The notes under the pieces: model-generated
The model's database searches: none
What the model was told of the DNA's origin: nothing
The model's input: the letters and a program-made list of their open reading frames with translations, nothing else
Translations under genes and position numbers: made by a program
Assembly: GCA_038042195.1 (NCBI GenBank)
Contig: JBBTET010000013.1
Span: 94,904 to 158,903, forward strand
Direction of reading: 5' to 3'
DNA from: JACRIM01 sp038042195
Lineage (GTDB): Bacteria > Planctomycetota > Phycisphaerae > UBA1845 > UTPLA1
Length of the DNA: 64,000 bases
Shown here: in pieces, positions 54,547-63,600 of the stretch
Layout: every line of letters begins with the position of its first letter
How positions within the stretch are numbered: the first letter of the stretch is position 1

Positions 54547-55842
54547 ATGCCGCCGCTCCTGCTTGATCTTGTGTATGTGCTGGCGTTGGTCGGGTTCCTG
54601 CCTGTTCTGTTTTACCAGCGGTTCATCAAGGGGAAGAAGCGTGGCGGATGGGGGCAGCGGTTCGGTTCGGTTGCTGCGCGGACGAATGGGCGGCCGACGG
54701 TGTGGGTTCATGCCGTATCGCTCGGCGAAGTGAACGCGACGCGGACGCTGGTGGCCGAGATTGAAAAGCGCCTGCCGGGACACGACGTGGTTATTTCAAC
54801 GACCACGGACACGGGCTACGCGGCGGCGTGTCAACAGTATGGCACGAGTCGCGTCTTTCGATATCCACTCGATTTTTCATTTGTCGTGCGCCGCGTGCTG
54901 GATCGCATTCGACCGGCGGCCATTGTGTTGATGGAGTTGGAGGTGTGGCCGAACATGATCACGATGGCGACGGCGCGGGGGATTCCGATCGGCATTGCCA
55001 ACGGGCGCGTGACGGAGGAGAAGTCGATGCGCCGGTTTCGCAGGCCGGGGCTGCGCGGACTTGCGCGGTCGATGTTCTCGCGCATCGCGTGGGTGGGGGC
55101 GCAGGATGAGACGTACGCGGCGCGGTTCGCGCAGTTGGGCGTACCGACGGAGCGGATCAGTGTGACCGGCAATTTGAAGTACGACACGGCGGGTGTGGTG
55201 GACTCAGTGCCGGGCGTGGCGGAGTTGGCGGCGGCGATGGGGATTCGCGCGGAGGCGCCGCTGATCGTTGCCGGGTCGACGGGACCGGGCGAGGAGGAGA
55301 TGCTGCTCGCTGCGTATGAACGGATTGCAAAAGATGATGCATCAGTGCAATTGGCCATCGTGCCGCGCAAGCCGGAGCGGTTTGACGAGGTCGCGCGGCT
55401 GATCGAGGCGAGAGGGTTTGCGTGCGTGCGGCGGAGTCGTCAGGGCGACGGTACGACACCGGGTGCGACGGCAAAGTGCGTGGTCTTCTTTGGCGACACC
55501 ATGGGCGAACTACGAAAGTTCTATGCGAGCGCGACATTGGTGTTCGTCGGGCGGAGCCTCGTGCCAATGGGTGGGTCGGACGTGATGGAGGTCGCAGGGC
55601 TGGGCCGGGCGATGTGCTTTGGGCCATACATGGAGAACTTCGCCGACGCCGTGGAGAAGCTGCTCGGTGCGAAGGCGGCTGTGCAGATTGGGCGGGCGGA
55701 GGAACTTGGCGCGACGATGACGGCGATGCTTAAGGATGCCACGGCGCGCGAGACGATGGGCCGTGCAGCGCGGGAGGTCGTTCGACGCAACGCCGGCGCG
55801 ACGGCGCGGACGGTGGAGTTGCTCTGCGCGGCGATGAAGTGA
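54547..55842 (+). CDS. waaA: 3-deoxy-D-manno-octulosonic acid (Kdo) transferase
   Basis: A 431-residue membrane-anchored GT30 glycosyltransferase. The start has one hydrophobic segment and RGGWGQRFG; WVHAVSLGEVNATRTLV is the family signature with the catalytic-type Glu. MELEVWPNMI, TGNLKYD, AGSTGPGEEE and VFVGRSLVPMGGSDVMEVAGLG complete the family set. It transfers Kdo to lipid A. With no other lipid A gene here the pathway is not proved, but the gene suggests a lipopolysaccharide outer membrane. Confidence 0.93.
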   Translation: MPPLLLDLVYVLALVGFLPVLFYQRFIKGKKRGGWGQRFGSVAARTNGRPTVWVHAVSLGEVNATRTLVAEIEKRLPGHDVVISTTTDTGYAAACQQYGTSRVFRYPLDFSFVVRRVLDRIRPAAIVLMELEVWPNMITMATARGIPIGIANGRVTEEKSMRRFRRPGLRGLARSMFSRIAWVGAQDETYAARFAQLGVPTERISVTGNLKYDTAGVVDSVPGVAELAAAMGIRAEAPLIVAGSTGPGEEEMLLAAYERIAKDDASVQLAIVPRKPERFDEVARLIEARGFACVRRSRQGDGTTPGATAKCVVFFGDTMGELRKFYASATLVFVGRSLVPMGGSDVMEVAGLGRAMCFGPYMENFADAVEKLLGAKAAVQIGRAEELGATMTAMLKDATARETMGRAAREVVRRNAGATARTVELLCAAMK

Positions 55843-55877
55843 TCAGGCCCCCGGTCATTGATCGAGGGCCAAGTAAT

Positions 55878-56693
55878 TTACGCCGCCGGGTGCCAACCCG
55901 CGTCGACCCACAGCGACCCGCTCACCGCGCTGTTTCGCAGCATGAAACAGATCGCGTCGGCGACTTCGTCGGGGCGGAGCAGGCGGCGTAGCTGCGTCTG
56001 CGGCAGGATGTAGTTCTTGACCAGATCATCGCCGAGGGCCTGGACCATCGGCGTGTCGGTGTAGCCGGGGTGGATGATGCTGCAGCGCATGCCGTAGTAG
56101 ATGGCTTCGGTCGCCAGCGTGGCTTGGGCGCCTTCGAGTCCCTTCTTGGCGGTGGCGTAGGAAATCTGGCCGCGATTGCCGGCGGAGGAGACCGAGCCGA
56201 TGAAGACGATCGCGCCCTGAGTGCGCTCGGCCGGCTCCCAGCGACCCAGGCCGCGACGATTCCGATCCTCGGCGACGCTGGCGACGGACTCCATGGCCCA
56301 CATGATCGGGGCGATGAGATTGATGGCGAAGACGTCTTCCAAATCCTTGCGCGAATATATCTCGGCGCGGCCGGTGTCTTTGTTGACCTTCACGGCGAGA
56401 CGGTCGCGGGTGATGCCGGCGGCGGGGACGCAAATCTGCACGGCGCCAAATCGCATCTTGAGATCGCGGTAGACCTCCTGGCGGAATGAATCGTTTGTGA
56501 CGTCGCCGGTGTAAGGGAACATGATCTCCCGACCGGCCTCACGGTTCGTGTTTTGGCAGAGGTCAGTAACGGCGGCGCTGCGGTCCACGGCCCCGATAGA
56601 ATGGATGCCTAGTTTGATCATCGTCTCACACGTCGCACGGCCGATGCCGCTGGCTGCGCCGGTGATGACGGCTGTTTTTCCGGTGAAATCCAT
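55878..56693 (-). CDS. SDR-family oxidoreductase, acetoacetyl-CoA reductase-like
   Basis: A 271-residue short-chain dehydrogenase. ATG 56693 starts MDFTGKTAVITGAASGIG; the open frame goes to 56795 but would overlap phaC. The cofactor loop is TGAASGIG, the catalytic set is Ser in IGSVSSAG and YATAKK, and GYTDTPM fits the substrate lid. It lies 65 bp after phaC, so the likely role is PhaB-like reduction of acetoacetyl-CoA to 3-hydroxybutyryl-CoA. A FabG-like or other ketoreductase activity is possible. Confidence 0.86.
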   Translation of the reverse strand: MDFTGKTAVITGAASGIGRATCETMIKLGIHSIGAVDRSAAVTDLCQNTNREAGREIMFPYTGDVTNDSFRQEVYRDLKMRFGAVQICVPAAGITRDRLAVKVNKDTGRAEIYSRKDLEDVFAINLIAPIMWAMESVASVAEDRNRRGLGRWEPAERTQGAIVFIGSVSSAGNRGQISYATAKKGLEGAQATLATEAIYYGMRCSIIHPGYTDTPMVQALGDDLVKNYILPQTQLRRLLRPDEVADAICFMLRNSAVSGSLWVDAGWHPAA

Positions 56694-56758
56694 GACAAAC
56701 CCCACTTTTTCTAGCGACCCCGGCGCTGGGCCGAGTCGCGGGTTCCCTGGGTGATTGG

Positions 56759-57868
56759 CTAGTCGTCGACCGGATCGGATCGCTTGGCGAGCCATTCACA
56801 GACTTTGGGCCACAGTTCCTTCTGTGCCCTGGTGCCGACCGACAGGCCGATGTGGCCCGCCGGGAAGTTGATGGCCTGGCGATCCTTCGAGCCGACGAGG
56901 TCGTTGAACGGGGCGCTCTGTCCGCAGGGGACGAGATGGTCGCCGCTGGCCATGAGGTTCAGGATCGGGCAGGTGATGTTTTCGAGTTTGATGAGTTTCG
57001 TGCCGAGGCGGACCTTGCCCTGCACGAGCAGATTCTTTTGGAAGCAGTCCTTCACGAACTGGCGAAACGTCTCGCCGGCGATGGGGATGTTGTCGTTGAC
57101 CCACGTCTCCATGGCGAAGAAGTCTTCGAGGAACTTCTCATCCGTCATTCTGTCGTAGAAGCCGATGTATTTTTCCATCAGGTTCGACACGGGCTTGAGC
57201 AGGGCGAAGGAGCCTTGCAGCCAGTTCGGCGGGGCGTTGCCGAAGGTGTCGACGACTTTGTCCACGTCGAACCACTTCTCATCGCTCCAGGTGCAGAGCA
57301 GGCTGCTGCGGTCGGACCAATCAATCGGCGCGGCCATGAGGATGAAGTTCTTGATCAGCTCGGGGTGCAGGCTGGCGTACATCGCGCTCATGGTGCCGCC
57401 CATGCAGTAGCCAAGCAGCGAGACCTGATCCACGTCGGTCAGCTCGCGGACGTGGTTGACCACGTTGTGCATGTAGCGCTCGACGTAGTGTTGCAGGGTC
57501 AGGTGCCGATCGTTGTCGGAGGGGACGCCCCAGTCGATCATGAAGACGTCGAAGCCGGCCTTGAGAAACTGTTGCACGACGCTCTTGTGCGGGAGGAGGT
57601 CGAGGATGTACGGCCGATTCACGAGGGCGAAGACCATGATGAGCGGCGTGCGGTGGGCCTTCGGCACGTCGGACTGGTAGTGATAGACCTTGAGCTTGTC
57701 CTCGTGGTAGCTGACGTCGCGCGGCGTCGTGCCGACGCGGACCTTGGAGGCGATTTCCATGACTTTCGGCATGGCGGCCATGCGCTGCTTGAAGCCCTCG
57801 AAGTCAGGGATGAATGCCTGCTGCGGCATCTGGAAAGCGGCGAACGGGTTTTGCGGGAAGGTGCTCAT
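56759..57868 (-). CDS. phaC: class III poly(3-hydroxyalkanoate) synthase, PhaC subunit
   Basis: A 369-residue alpha/beta hydrolase fold enzyme that polymerises hydroxyacyl-CoA. The lipase-like box is GYCMGG with the nucleophile Cys155; Asp310 in ASGDHLVP and His339 in GHIGLSVG complete the triad. The length of about 370 fits class III synthases, which need the PhaE partner. The gene follows phaE by 15 bp and precedes the reductase. Confidence 0.95.
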   Translation of the reverse strand: MSTFPQNPFAAFQMPQQAFIPDFEGFKQRMAAMPKVMEIASKVRVGTTPRDVSYHEDKLKVYHYQSDVPKAHRTPLIMVFALVNRPYILDLLPHKSVVQQFLKAGFDVFMIDWGVPSDNDRHLTLQHYVERYMHNVVNHVRELTDVDQVSLLGYCMGGTMSAMYASLHPELIKNFILMAAPIDWSDRSSLLCTWSDEKWFDVDKVVDTFGNAPPNWLQGSFALLKPVSNLMEKYIGFYDRMTDEKFLEDFFAMETWVNDNIPIAGETFRQFVKDCFQKNLLVQGKVRLGTKLIKLENITCPILNLMASGDHLVPCGQSAPFNDLVGSKDRQAINFPAGHIGLSVGTRAQKELWPKVCEWLAKRSDPVDD

Positions 57869-57883
57869 TCGATCTTTCTAATC

Positions 57884-58384
57884 TTATTTCCGTTTGGCGG
57901 ATTTGCCGCGGCCGGACGGGCGCGTTGCCCGGCTCGCCCCGGCATCGCGCTTCGTCCGTCGCGGTACTTCCACCGCTGCGGCCTTTCCGTTGACTTTCAT
58001 TTCCAGCGCGTCGAGGCGGTCGAGGACGCGCTCTTCAATCTTCAGCAGGGTGCCGGCCAGATCGTCGATGTCGGCCCGGGCCGGAGACTGCATTCCTTTT
58101 TGGGCCTGGCCGAGGAACTGGTCCAGTTGCTGCTTGAAGGCCAGCGACTTGTCCATGGTCTGCTTCATCATGGTGAGGAACTGCTCGGATCGCATGTAGT
58201 CCTCACAATACTTCGCCATCGCGTCGAAAAAGACGCGCTGCATCTGTTTGAGCATTTCGTTGGAGGCTTCCGGGGAGGGAGCGGACATGCGCGCGGCCTC
58301 GGGCGGCGCGCCCATGCGCGAGAAGAAATCGGTCCAGAACTGGGAGAGCGGGTCGGCCGATGTGGCGCCATTGTTGTTCGACAC
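57884..58384 (-). CDS. phaE: PhaE-like PHA synthase subunit
   Basis: A 166-residue helical protein from GTG 58384, with AAGGAG upstream. DPLSQFWTDFFSRMG and the later helical QFLTMMKQTMDKSLAFKQQLD are PhaE-like, and the tail is Lys/Arg-rich. PhaE proteins are usually 300-380 residues, so this is a short form, close in size to the PhaR-type partner of class IV synthases. Its place just before phaC supports the role of synthase partner. Confidence 0.78.
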   Translation of the reverse strand: MSNNNGATSADPLSQFWTDFFSRMGAPPEAARMSAPSPEASNEMLKQMQRVFFDAMAKYCEDYMRSEQFLTMMKQTMDKSLAFKQQLDQFLGQAQKGMQSPARADIDDLAGTLLKIEERVLDRLDALEMKVNGKAAAVEVPRRTKRDAGASRATRPSGRGKSAKRK

Positions 58385-58421
58385 GAATCAGGCTCCTTGG
58401 CACGCCACGATGGGCGGCAAC

Positions 58422-58465
58422 AAAAGAAAGGCCACGAGAGCGGTTTTGGGGCCGCTCCCGTGGCC
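58422..58465 (-). terminator. rho-independent terminator after the phasin gene
   Basis: A 14-bp stem with one mismatch (58430-58443 with 58452-58465) and an 8-base loop. On the minus strand it is followed by a T-rich CTTTCTTTTG. It lies between the phasin gene and phaE, so the abundant phasin message probably ends here and phaEC is read through or started separately. Confidence 0.8.
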
Positions 58466-58580
58466 TGGGGGGTGGATCAACTGAATGGACGATCTTGGCG
58501 TCTCATGATGACCGCCGTTCCTGGTTGTAGGGTCACGCTTCCGGGCAGTGTCCTGTGGACACGCCGCGTCGGACTCGGAC

Positions 58581-59054
58581 TTACTTGGCGGCCTTCTTCT
58601 CGGAGATGGTCATCGCCTTGTTGAAGAAGCTCGACCAATTTTCGATGGCCTGGGCATTCGTTCGCGAGGCCGTCTCGATGTTGGTCCGCATGGCGTCGAA
58701 CGCACACTGCCAGATGTCGCGGGTCTGGGTGAAGGCGTCGTTCTTGTTGTTGCCGTTCTCGGTGGCCGCAAAGGTCTTGCGGATCATCTCGAGGCCGGAC
58801 TTGCAGCCTTCGTCGAAGAAGCGCTGGGTCTGCTCGGTGTTCTTTCGGACGAGGTTGATGGAATCAGAGGCGAGGGTCTCGACCCGATTCTTGACATCGC
58901 CGAAGTTCTCGCCGTGGCCGAACATCTCGGTGACGGTTTTGAGGGCCTCGTTCTGAAACTTCATGCCCGTGTCAAAGGCGGACTTGAAGTTGTCGTTGGC
59001 CTGCTTGAAGAATTCGGTGGTTTCGACTTTGTTGTGTTCAGCGGTCGGTGTCAT
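58581..59054 (-). CDS. phasin-like granule-associated protein
   Basis: A 157-residue amphipathic helical protein without signal. AAAGGG precedes ATG 59054. The pattern (FFKQANDNFKSAFDTGMKFQ ... RFFDEGCKSGLEMI ... FDAMRTNIETASRTNAQAIE) is that of phasin PF09361-type proteins that coat polyhydroxyalkanoate granules. The setting, between phaE and phaR, supports this. It has its own promoter and terminator. Confidence 0.8.
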   Translation of the reverse strand: MTPTAEHNKVETTEFFKQANDNFKSAFDTGMKFQNEALKTVTEMFGHGENFGDVKNRVETLASDSINLVRKNTEQTQRFFDEGCKSGLEMIRKTFAATENGNNKNDAFTQTRDIWQCAFDAMRTNIETASRTNAQAIENWSSFFNKAMTISEKKAAK

Positions 59055-59109
59055 GGCGTTTGCCCTTTCAAAAAAGACGGTTGTTTCACACCCCGTGTGT
59101 CCTGCTAAA

Positions 59110-59138
59110 CTATATCGGCTAGAATGGTGAACGGCAAG
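59110..59138 (-). promoter_or_regulatory. sigma-70 promoter for the phasin gene
   Basis: On the minus strand TTGCCG (59138-59133), 17 bp, TATAGT (59115-59110). Transcription would start near 59103, about 49 bases before the phasin start. A palindrome (59145-59162) lies just upstream of the -35 box. Confidence 0.65.
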
Positions 59139-59144
59139 ATAATT

Positions 59145-59196
59145 TTGTGCAAACGCACAAATTATTTTCTTATCTATAAGTTGCTTGTTTGCAACA
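59145..59196. promoter_or_regulatory. two GC-centred palindromes, candidate PhaR operators
   Basis: TTTGTGC-AAAC-GCACAAA (59145-59162) and GTTGC-TTGTTT-GCAAC (59181-59196) lie between the divergent phasin and phaR genes in an AT-rich stretch. Both have a T-G-C ... G-C-A core. PhaR repressors in other bacteria bind TGC-type dyads upstream of phasin and phaR genes, so these are reasonable operators. Confidence 0.5.
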
Positions 59197-59280
59197 GTTT
59201 ATGACTCAGATGCTAGATAGATTGCGCAAAGGCGCTACGAATTGGTGCATCTGCATCCCTCCGGCAAGGAGCCTGTTCCC

Positions 59281-59898
59281 ATGGCAACAACCGACCCACT
59301 GCCCAAAATCCTGGAAATCCGGAAGTACCCCAACCGGCGTTTTTACGACGTGAGCCGGAGCCGACATGTGACACTGAACGACCTGCATGAACTGGTGGAG
59401 GCCGGGAGCCAGATTCGCGTGATCGACAGCAAGAGCGGGCACGACATCACCAACGTCGTCCTCACGCAGATCATCCTGGAGCACGATCCGCCCAAGCTCG
59501 ACCTCTTCCCGGCGAGCTTGCTGCACCAGGCGATCCAGGCGAACGAGCAAATGGTGCGCAAGTTTGTGGACACCTATTTCGCTCAGGCCGTCGATGCGTT
59601 CAGCCATTCGCGCCGGCAGTTCGAGGAGTTCCTGAAGAAGTCGGGCTTTAGCGCCCTGGCTCCCACGGCGCCGTTTGACTGGGTGCGGATGCTCATGCCG
59701 GGCATGGGCGGCACCGGCGTCGGTCCGATGCCCGGTGCGAGTTCGCCGTTTCCGCCACCACCGCCGACGGTGAGCGAGTCGGATGCAGTCGAGGCGCTGA
59801 AGGAGCAGGTGGCGCGCTTGAGCGCGGAGTTGGATGAGATGCGGAAGGGCAGCGCGAAAACATCCGGAAAGCGAAAGGGTTCAAAACCGCACTCGTAG
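59281..59898 (+). CDS. phaR: polyhydroxyalkanoate synthesis regulator PhaR
   Basis: A 205-residue protein from ATG 59281, with AAGGAG upstream. The N-terminal DNA-binding domain (about 8-70: ILEIRKYPNRRFYDVSRSRHVTL and LVEAGSQIRVIDSKSGHDIT) and the PHB-accumulation regulatory domain (ILEHDPPKLDLFPASLLHQAI) are clear. A Pro/Gly-rich linker and a short coiled coil end the protein. PhaR represses phasin and its own gene until it is titrated onto PHA granules. It is divergent from the phasin gene with operator-like palindromes between. Confidence 0.92.
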   Translation: MATTDPLPKILEIRKYPNRRFYDVSRSRHVTLNDLHELVEAGSQIRVIDSKSGHDITNVVLTQIILEHDPPKLDLFPASLLHQAIQANEQMVRKFVDTYFAQAVDAFSHSRRQFEEFLKKSGFSALAPTAPFDWVRMLMPGMGGTGVGPMPGASSPFPPPPPTVSESDAVEALKEQVARLSAELDEMRKGSAKTSGKRKGSKPHS

Positions 59899-59906
59899 GG
59901 GCCGAG

Positions 59907-60584
59907 ATGAAGCGCGTGGTCGTGATTCGAAGGGACTTGATATGTACACAGATTGGGCTCATCGCGCGCTGTCTCGCCCTCGGTTTCCTAGCAGTTGCAC
60001 TGGATGGTGTAGTGTTCGGGATCGCGGGGGGCATTTCCGGGCTTCGGGTTTCGCGTCTTGTCGGTCAGCTTGCTTTTGTCCTGGCGATTCCTTCGGCGAT
60101 TGCTATTCCTATTGCATTACCCATCAACATTTGGCTGCAGTTTCCCGAACAGATGGCTGATCGAAGCCGTGCGGGGCTTGCCGGATTCGCATATGGAGTC
60201 GGTCTTGCGCTGATGCCGGCCGTTGCGCAATTCTTGGCGATTGTGTTCTCGCATAGTTCCGGCAGCATAAAATTCAACGTCCTCGATTGCATATTTCCTC
60301 TTATCACTTTCGCCGCAATTGTTGCGGGAAGCGGTGGGGCCAGCGTCCTCGTTTCGAGGTATCTCAATGCACGAATAGAGTATGTCGAAAGGGGCGCCAA
60401 CCACTTATGTCCGGGGTGCTCGTATGATCTGATTGGCAACGAGTCGATGACGTGTCCTGAATGCGGACGGGTATTCACATATGAGGAGCTTGGGATGACA
60501 GATCAAGAGTTTCGCGAGCGACAGGCCACGTCGAAAGCAATGGTGCGCGAGAGGTTGGCAAGCGGGGAACAGGGTAGCAAATAA
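59907..60584 (+). CDS. membrane protein with planctomycete-type zinc ribbon
   Basis: A 225-residue protein with four hydrophobic segments and a cytoplasmic tail carrying CPGCSYDLIGN ... CPECGRVF. The ribbon is the same type as in the protein at 23128. It starts 8 bp after phaR on the same strand. The region is less GC-rich than the PHA genes. Function unknown. Confidence 0.75.
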   Translation: MKRVVVIRRDLICTQIGLIARCLALGFLAVALDGVVFGIAGGISGLRVSRLVGQLAFVLAIPSAIAIPIALPINIWLQFPEQMADRSRAGLAGFAYGVGLALMPAVAQFLAIVFSHSSGSIKFNVLDCIFPLITFAAIVAGSGGASVLVSRYLNARIEYVERGANHLCPGCSYDLIGNESMTCPECGRVFTYEELGMTDQEFRERQATSKAMVRERLASGEQGSK

Positions 60585-60647
60585 TCGCGTCGCGCAGCAC
60601 TCAGGGTTGCTTGAGCGGCTCGAATTGACGCGAAACGCCAGCGTGGA

Positions 60648-63600
60648 TTACTGCGCCACGCCCTTGCCGTGGCACTGCTTGTATTTCTTCCCGCTCCCGC
60701 ACGGACACGGATCATTTCGCCCGACCTTGGGCTGATCGCGGCGGATGGTTTCCACCTTATTCTCGACACCCTGGGCCTGCATCGCGGCATCGCGATCCTT
60801 GTCGGTCTGGCCGGAGAAGCCGAGGTTGGTGCTTTCGGCATGGCGGGCGGCGCCGATGTTGTAGCGACTGCGGGCCTCCATGTCGTCGGCGAGTCGGGCC
60901 TTGAAGATGATGCCGGTGAGCTTGTCCTGAATGCCGCCCATCATCTCCTGGAACATCTGGAAGCCTTCGCGCTTGTAGGCGATGCGCGGGTCTTGCTCCG
61001 CGAAACCACGCAGGCCGATGGCTTCCTTGAGCAGATCGATGGCGTGCATGTGCTCCTTCCACGATTGATCGTAGAGTTGCAACAGCACATAGCGCTCCAA
61101 CATGGTTAGCTCGCGGCGAATTAATTCGCCCCCGAAGGACAGCAGCGCCTCGCGCCGATCCGCCGCCTGCTCAAACACAGTCTCATCGAAGGCGGGGCCG
61201 AATCGCTTGCGCGCCCACTCGGTGGGATCGCCGCCCGACTTCAGCGCGGCGTCGACCTCGGCCTCCATCCGACCCTCTTCGACGTAGCCGCGACCGATGG
61301 CGTACAACTCGTCGGCGACCTCTTGAATGGAGCGGCCGGCCACTTTGTCAGCGGTCCAGCCGAGGTTGAACTTGAAGTTCACCCATTGCACGAGGCCTTC
61401 GGCGGCGTTGCTGGGGTCGAGGTCTTCGCGCAGGACGGTGCGCTCGAGAATCCACTCGATGGGGTAGCGTGCCTCGCGGTCTTTGTAGGCTCGTTGCACG
61501 GCTGTTCGGAGGTGAGCCGACGCATCGCTGTCGGACTTGGCGCGGAACTCCTCAGGCTTCAATTCGACGCCGAACTTCTGCTGCGCCCAGGCGATGACGG
61601 AGTTCTTGCCGAAGTCTGCTTCCATGAATCGCTCAAGCGGTGAGAGATCGACGGATTCGATTTTCTTCTCGGCGGCCTCGGTGAGCAGAGCGGCGATTTC
61701 CTCCGGTCCCATCTTCTGAAGCTGGTTCTGCGAAAGCGTCGCGTCGAAGCGCGTCTCGGCCCAGCGGGCGAGGCCGCGAATGTCCCATTGCTTCGGATCG
61801 AGATCGGGGTCGAGGTATTCGCCGACGGTCATGGTGATCTGATTGTTGGCTTCTTCACGGGCCTCGTTGCGGACGTAGTTCTCCGCTGCGGGGAGGTTAT
61901 GCACATCCAGATTCTTCGCGTCCAGATTGACATCGAGCACGCTTCGCACCCACTCAACAGCGCATTGGGCGTTGTAATTCGAGGCGAGGAACTTCTCGCC
62001 CGCGCTTTCGATGGTGGCGTCGATCATGGTCTTGATTCGGGCGACGAGCGGCTCGGAGCGGCCGGGCCGGCTGGCGTGCAGGATTTGTTGCCGCTGTGAG
62101 TAGAAGACCTGTCGCTGATGGTCCATGACCTCGTCGTATTCGAGGAGGTGCTTGCGGATGGAGAAGTTCCGCTCTTCAACCTTCTTCTGGGCGCGCTCGA
62201 TGCCCTTGTTGATGCTCTTGGCTTCAATGGCCATGCCCTCTTCAAAGCCCATGCGTTCGAGCATCTTGAGGGTCCACTCGCCCATGAACATCTTGAGCAG
62301 ATCGTCGCCGAGCGAGAGGAAGAAGCGGCTGGAGCCGGGATCGCCCTGTCGGCCGGAGCGACCGCGAAGCTGATTGTCGATTCGACGGGACTCGTGGCGC
62401 TCGGTGCCGATGATGTGCAAACCGCATGGCACGCTGTGCGGACAGACCTTGCGGCCCATCTCGGGGAATCGCGGATCGATCTTCGGCTTCCAGCAGTGGG
62501 CGCAGTTCGTCTTCGGGTCGTAGTCGGGGCAGTTGATGCAGCACTTCGTGCCGATGACGCCTTTTTCATGCCAGGCGAACCCGCGGCCGTCGGTGCCTTC
62601 AGGCGGGCCGAGGTCGCCGATGCACTTTTCATAGACGACGCCGAGTTGCAGCTTGATGTCGGTACCGCGACCGGCCATGTTGGTGGCGATGGTGACGTTG
62701 CCGCGCGGCTCGGCATTTTTTCCTTTGCCCTCTTCGTGCCGCTCGCCAGCCTTCTTGACGATGTCGGCTTCGCGGGCGTGCTGCTTGGCGTTGAGCACTT
62801 CATGCTGAATGCCGTACTTGCGAGTGAGCAGGTTGGAAAGCTTCTCGGAGTTTTCAATCGAGACCGTGCCGACGAGGACCGGCCGACCACGGGCGAGGTC
62901 GCCGACCGCGTCGTCAAACGCCTCGGCCATCTGGTCGCCCTTGCCTTCTCCGCCGTTGAACTCCTTGAGCGCGTTATCGATCATCTCGGTGGAGCGGCCC
63001 TGCTTGGTCAGGATGGGGCGCAGGTTCTTGAGCACCGGCTCCAACACCATTGGGTCACTCGTGCGGCCTTTGGTGTGGATGTCGTGAATCTCTTCGACGA
63101 TGGCGTCGTACTTGTCATCGACCGTCTTGTAGATGCGGTCGTGGTAGTCCTGTCGATTGACGGGGCGATTGGTCGGCACGGAGACCACGTCCAGCTTGTA
63201 AATCTTCATGAACTCGTCGGCCTCGGTCATGGCCGTTCCGGTCATGCCGGCGATTCGTTCGTAGAGCTTGAAGAAGTTCTGCAGCGTGATCGTCGCCAGG
63301 GTTTGCGATTCTTCCTTGACCTTGACGCGCTCCTTCGCTTCGACGGCCTGATGCAGACCATCGGACCATTGCCGACCGTGCATGAGGCGACCGGTGAAGG
63401 AATCGACGATGATGATCTCACCATCCTTCACCACGTATTCCACGTCTTTTTCATACGTCACGTGGGCCTTCACGCTGTTCTCAATCAGGTGCGGCCATTC
63501 CATGTTCGCGCCGACGAAGAGTGAGCCGACGCCAAGCTGTTCCTGGGCGACGGTGATGCCTTCGTGGGTGACGTGGACGCTCTTGCCTTCGCGGCGCACG

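Noticed and set aside
56852..58624. 590-codon open frame on the plus strand
   Set aside because: It runs antisense across phaC and phaE. Long antisense frames are expected in GC-rich genes; no motif and no ribosome site.
62118..63524. 468-codon open frame antisense to secA
   Set aside because: Shadow of a conserved gene; no recognisable domain.
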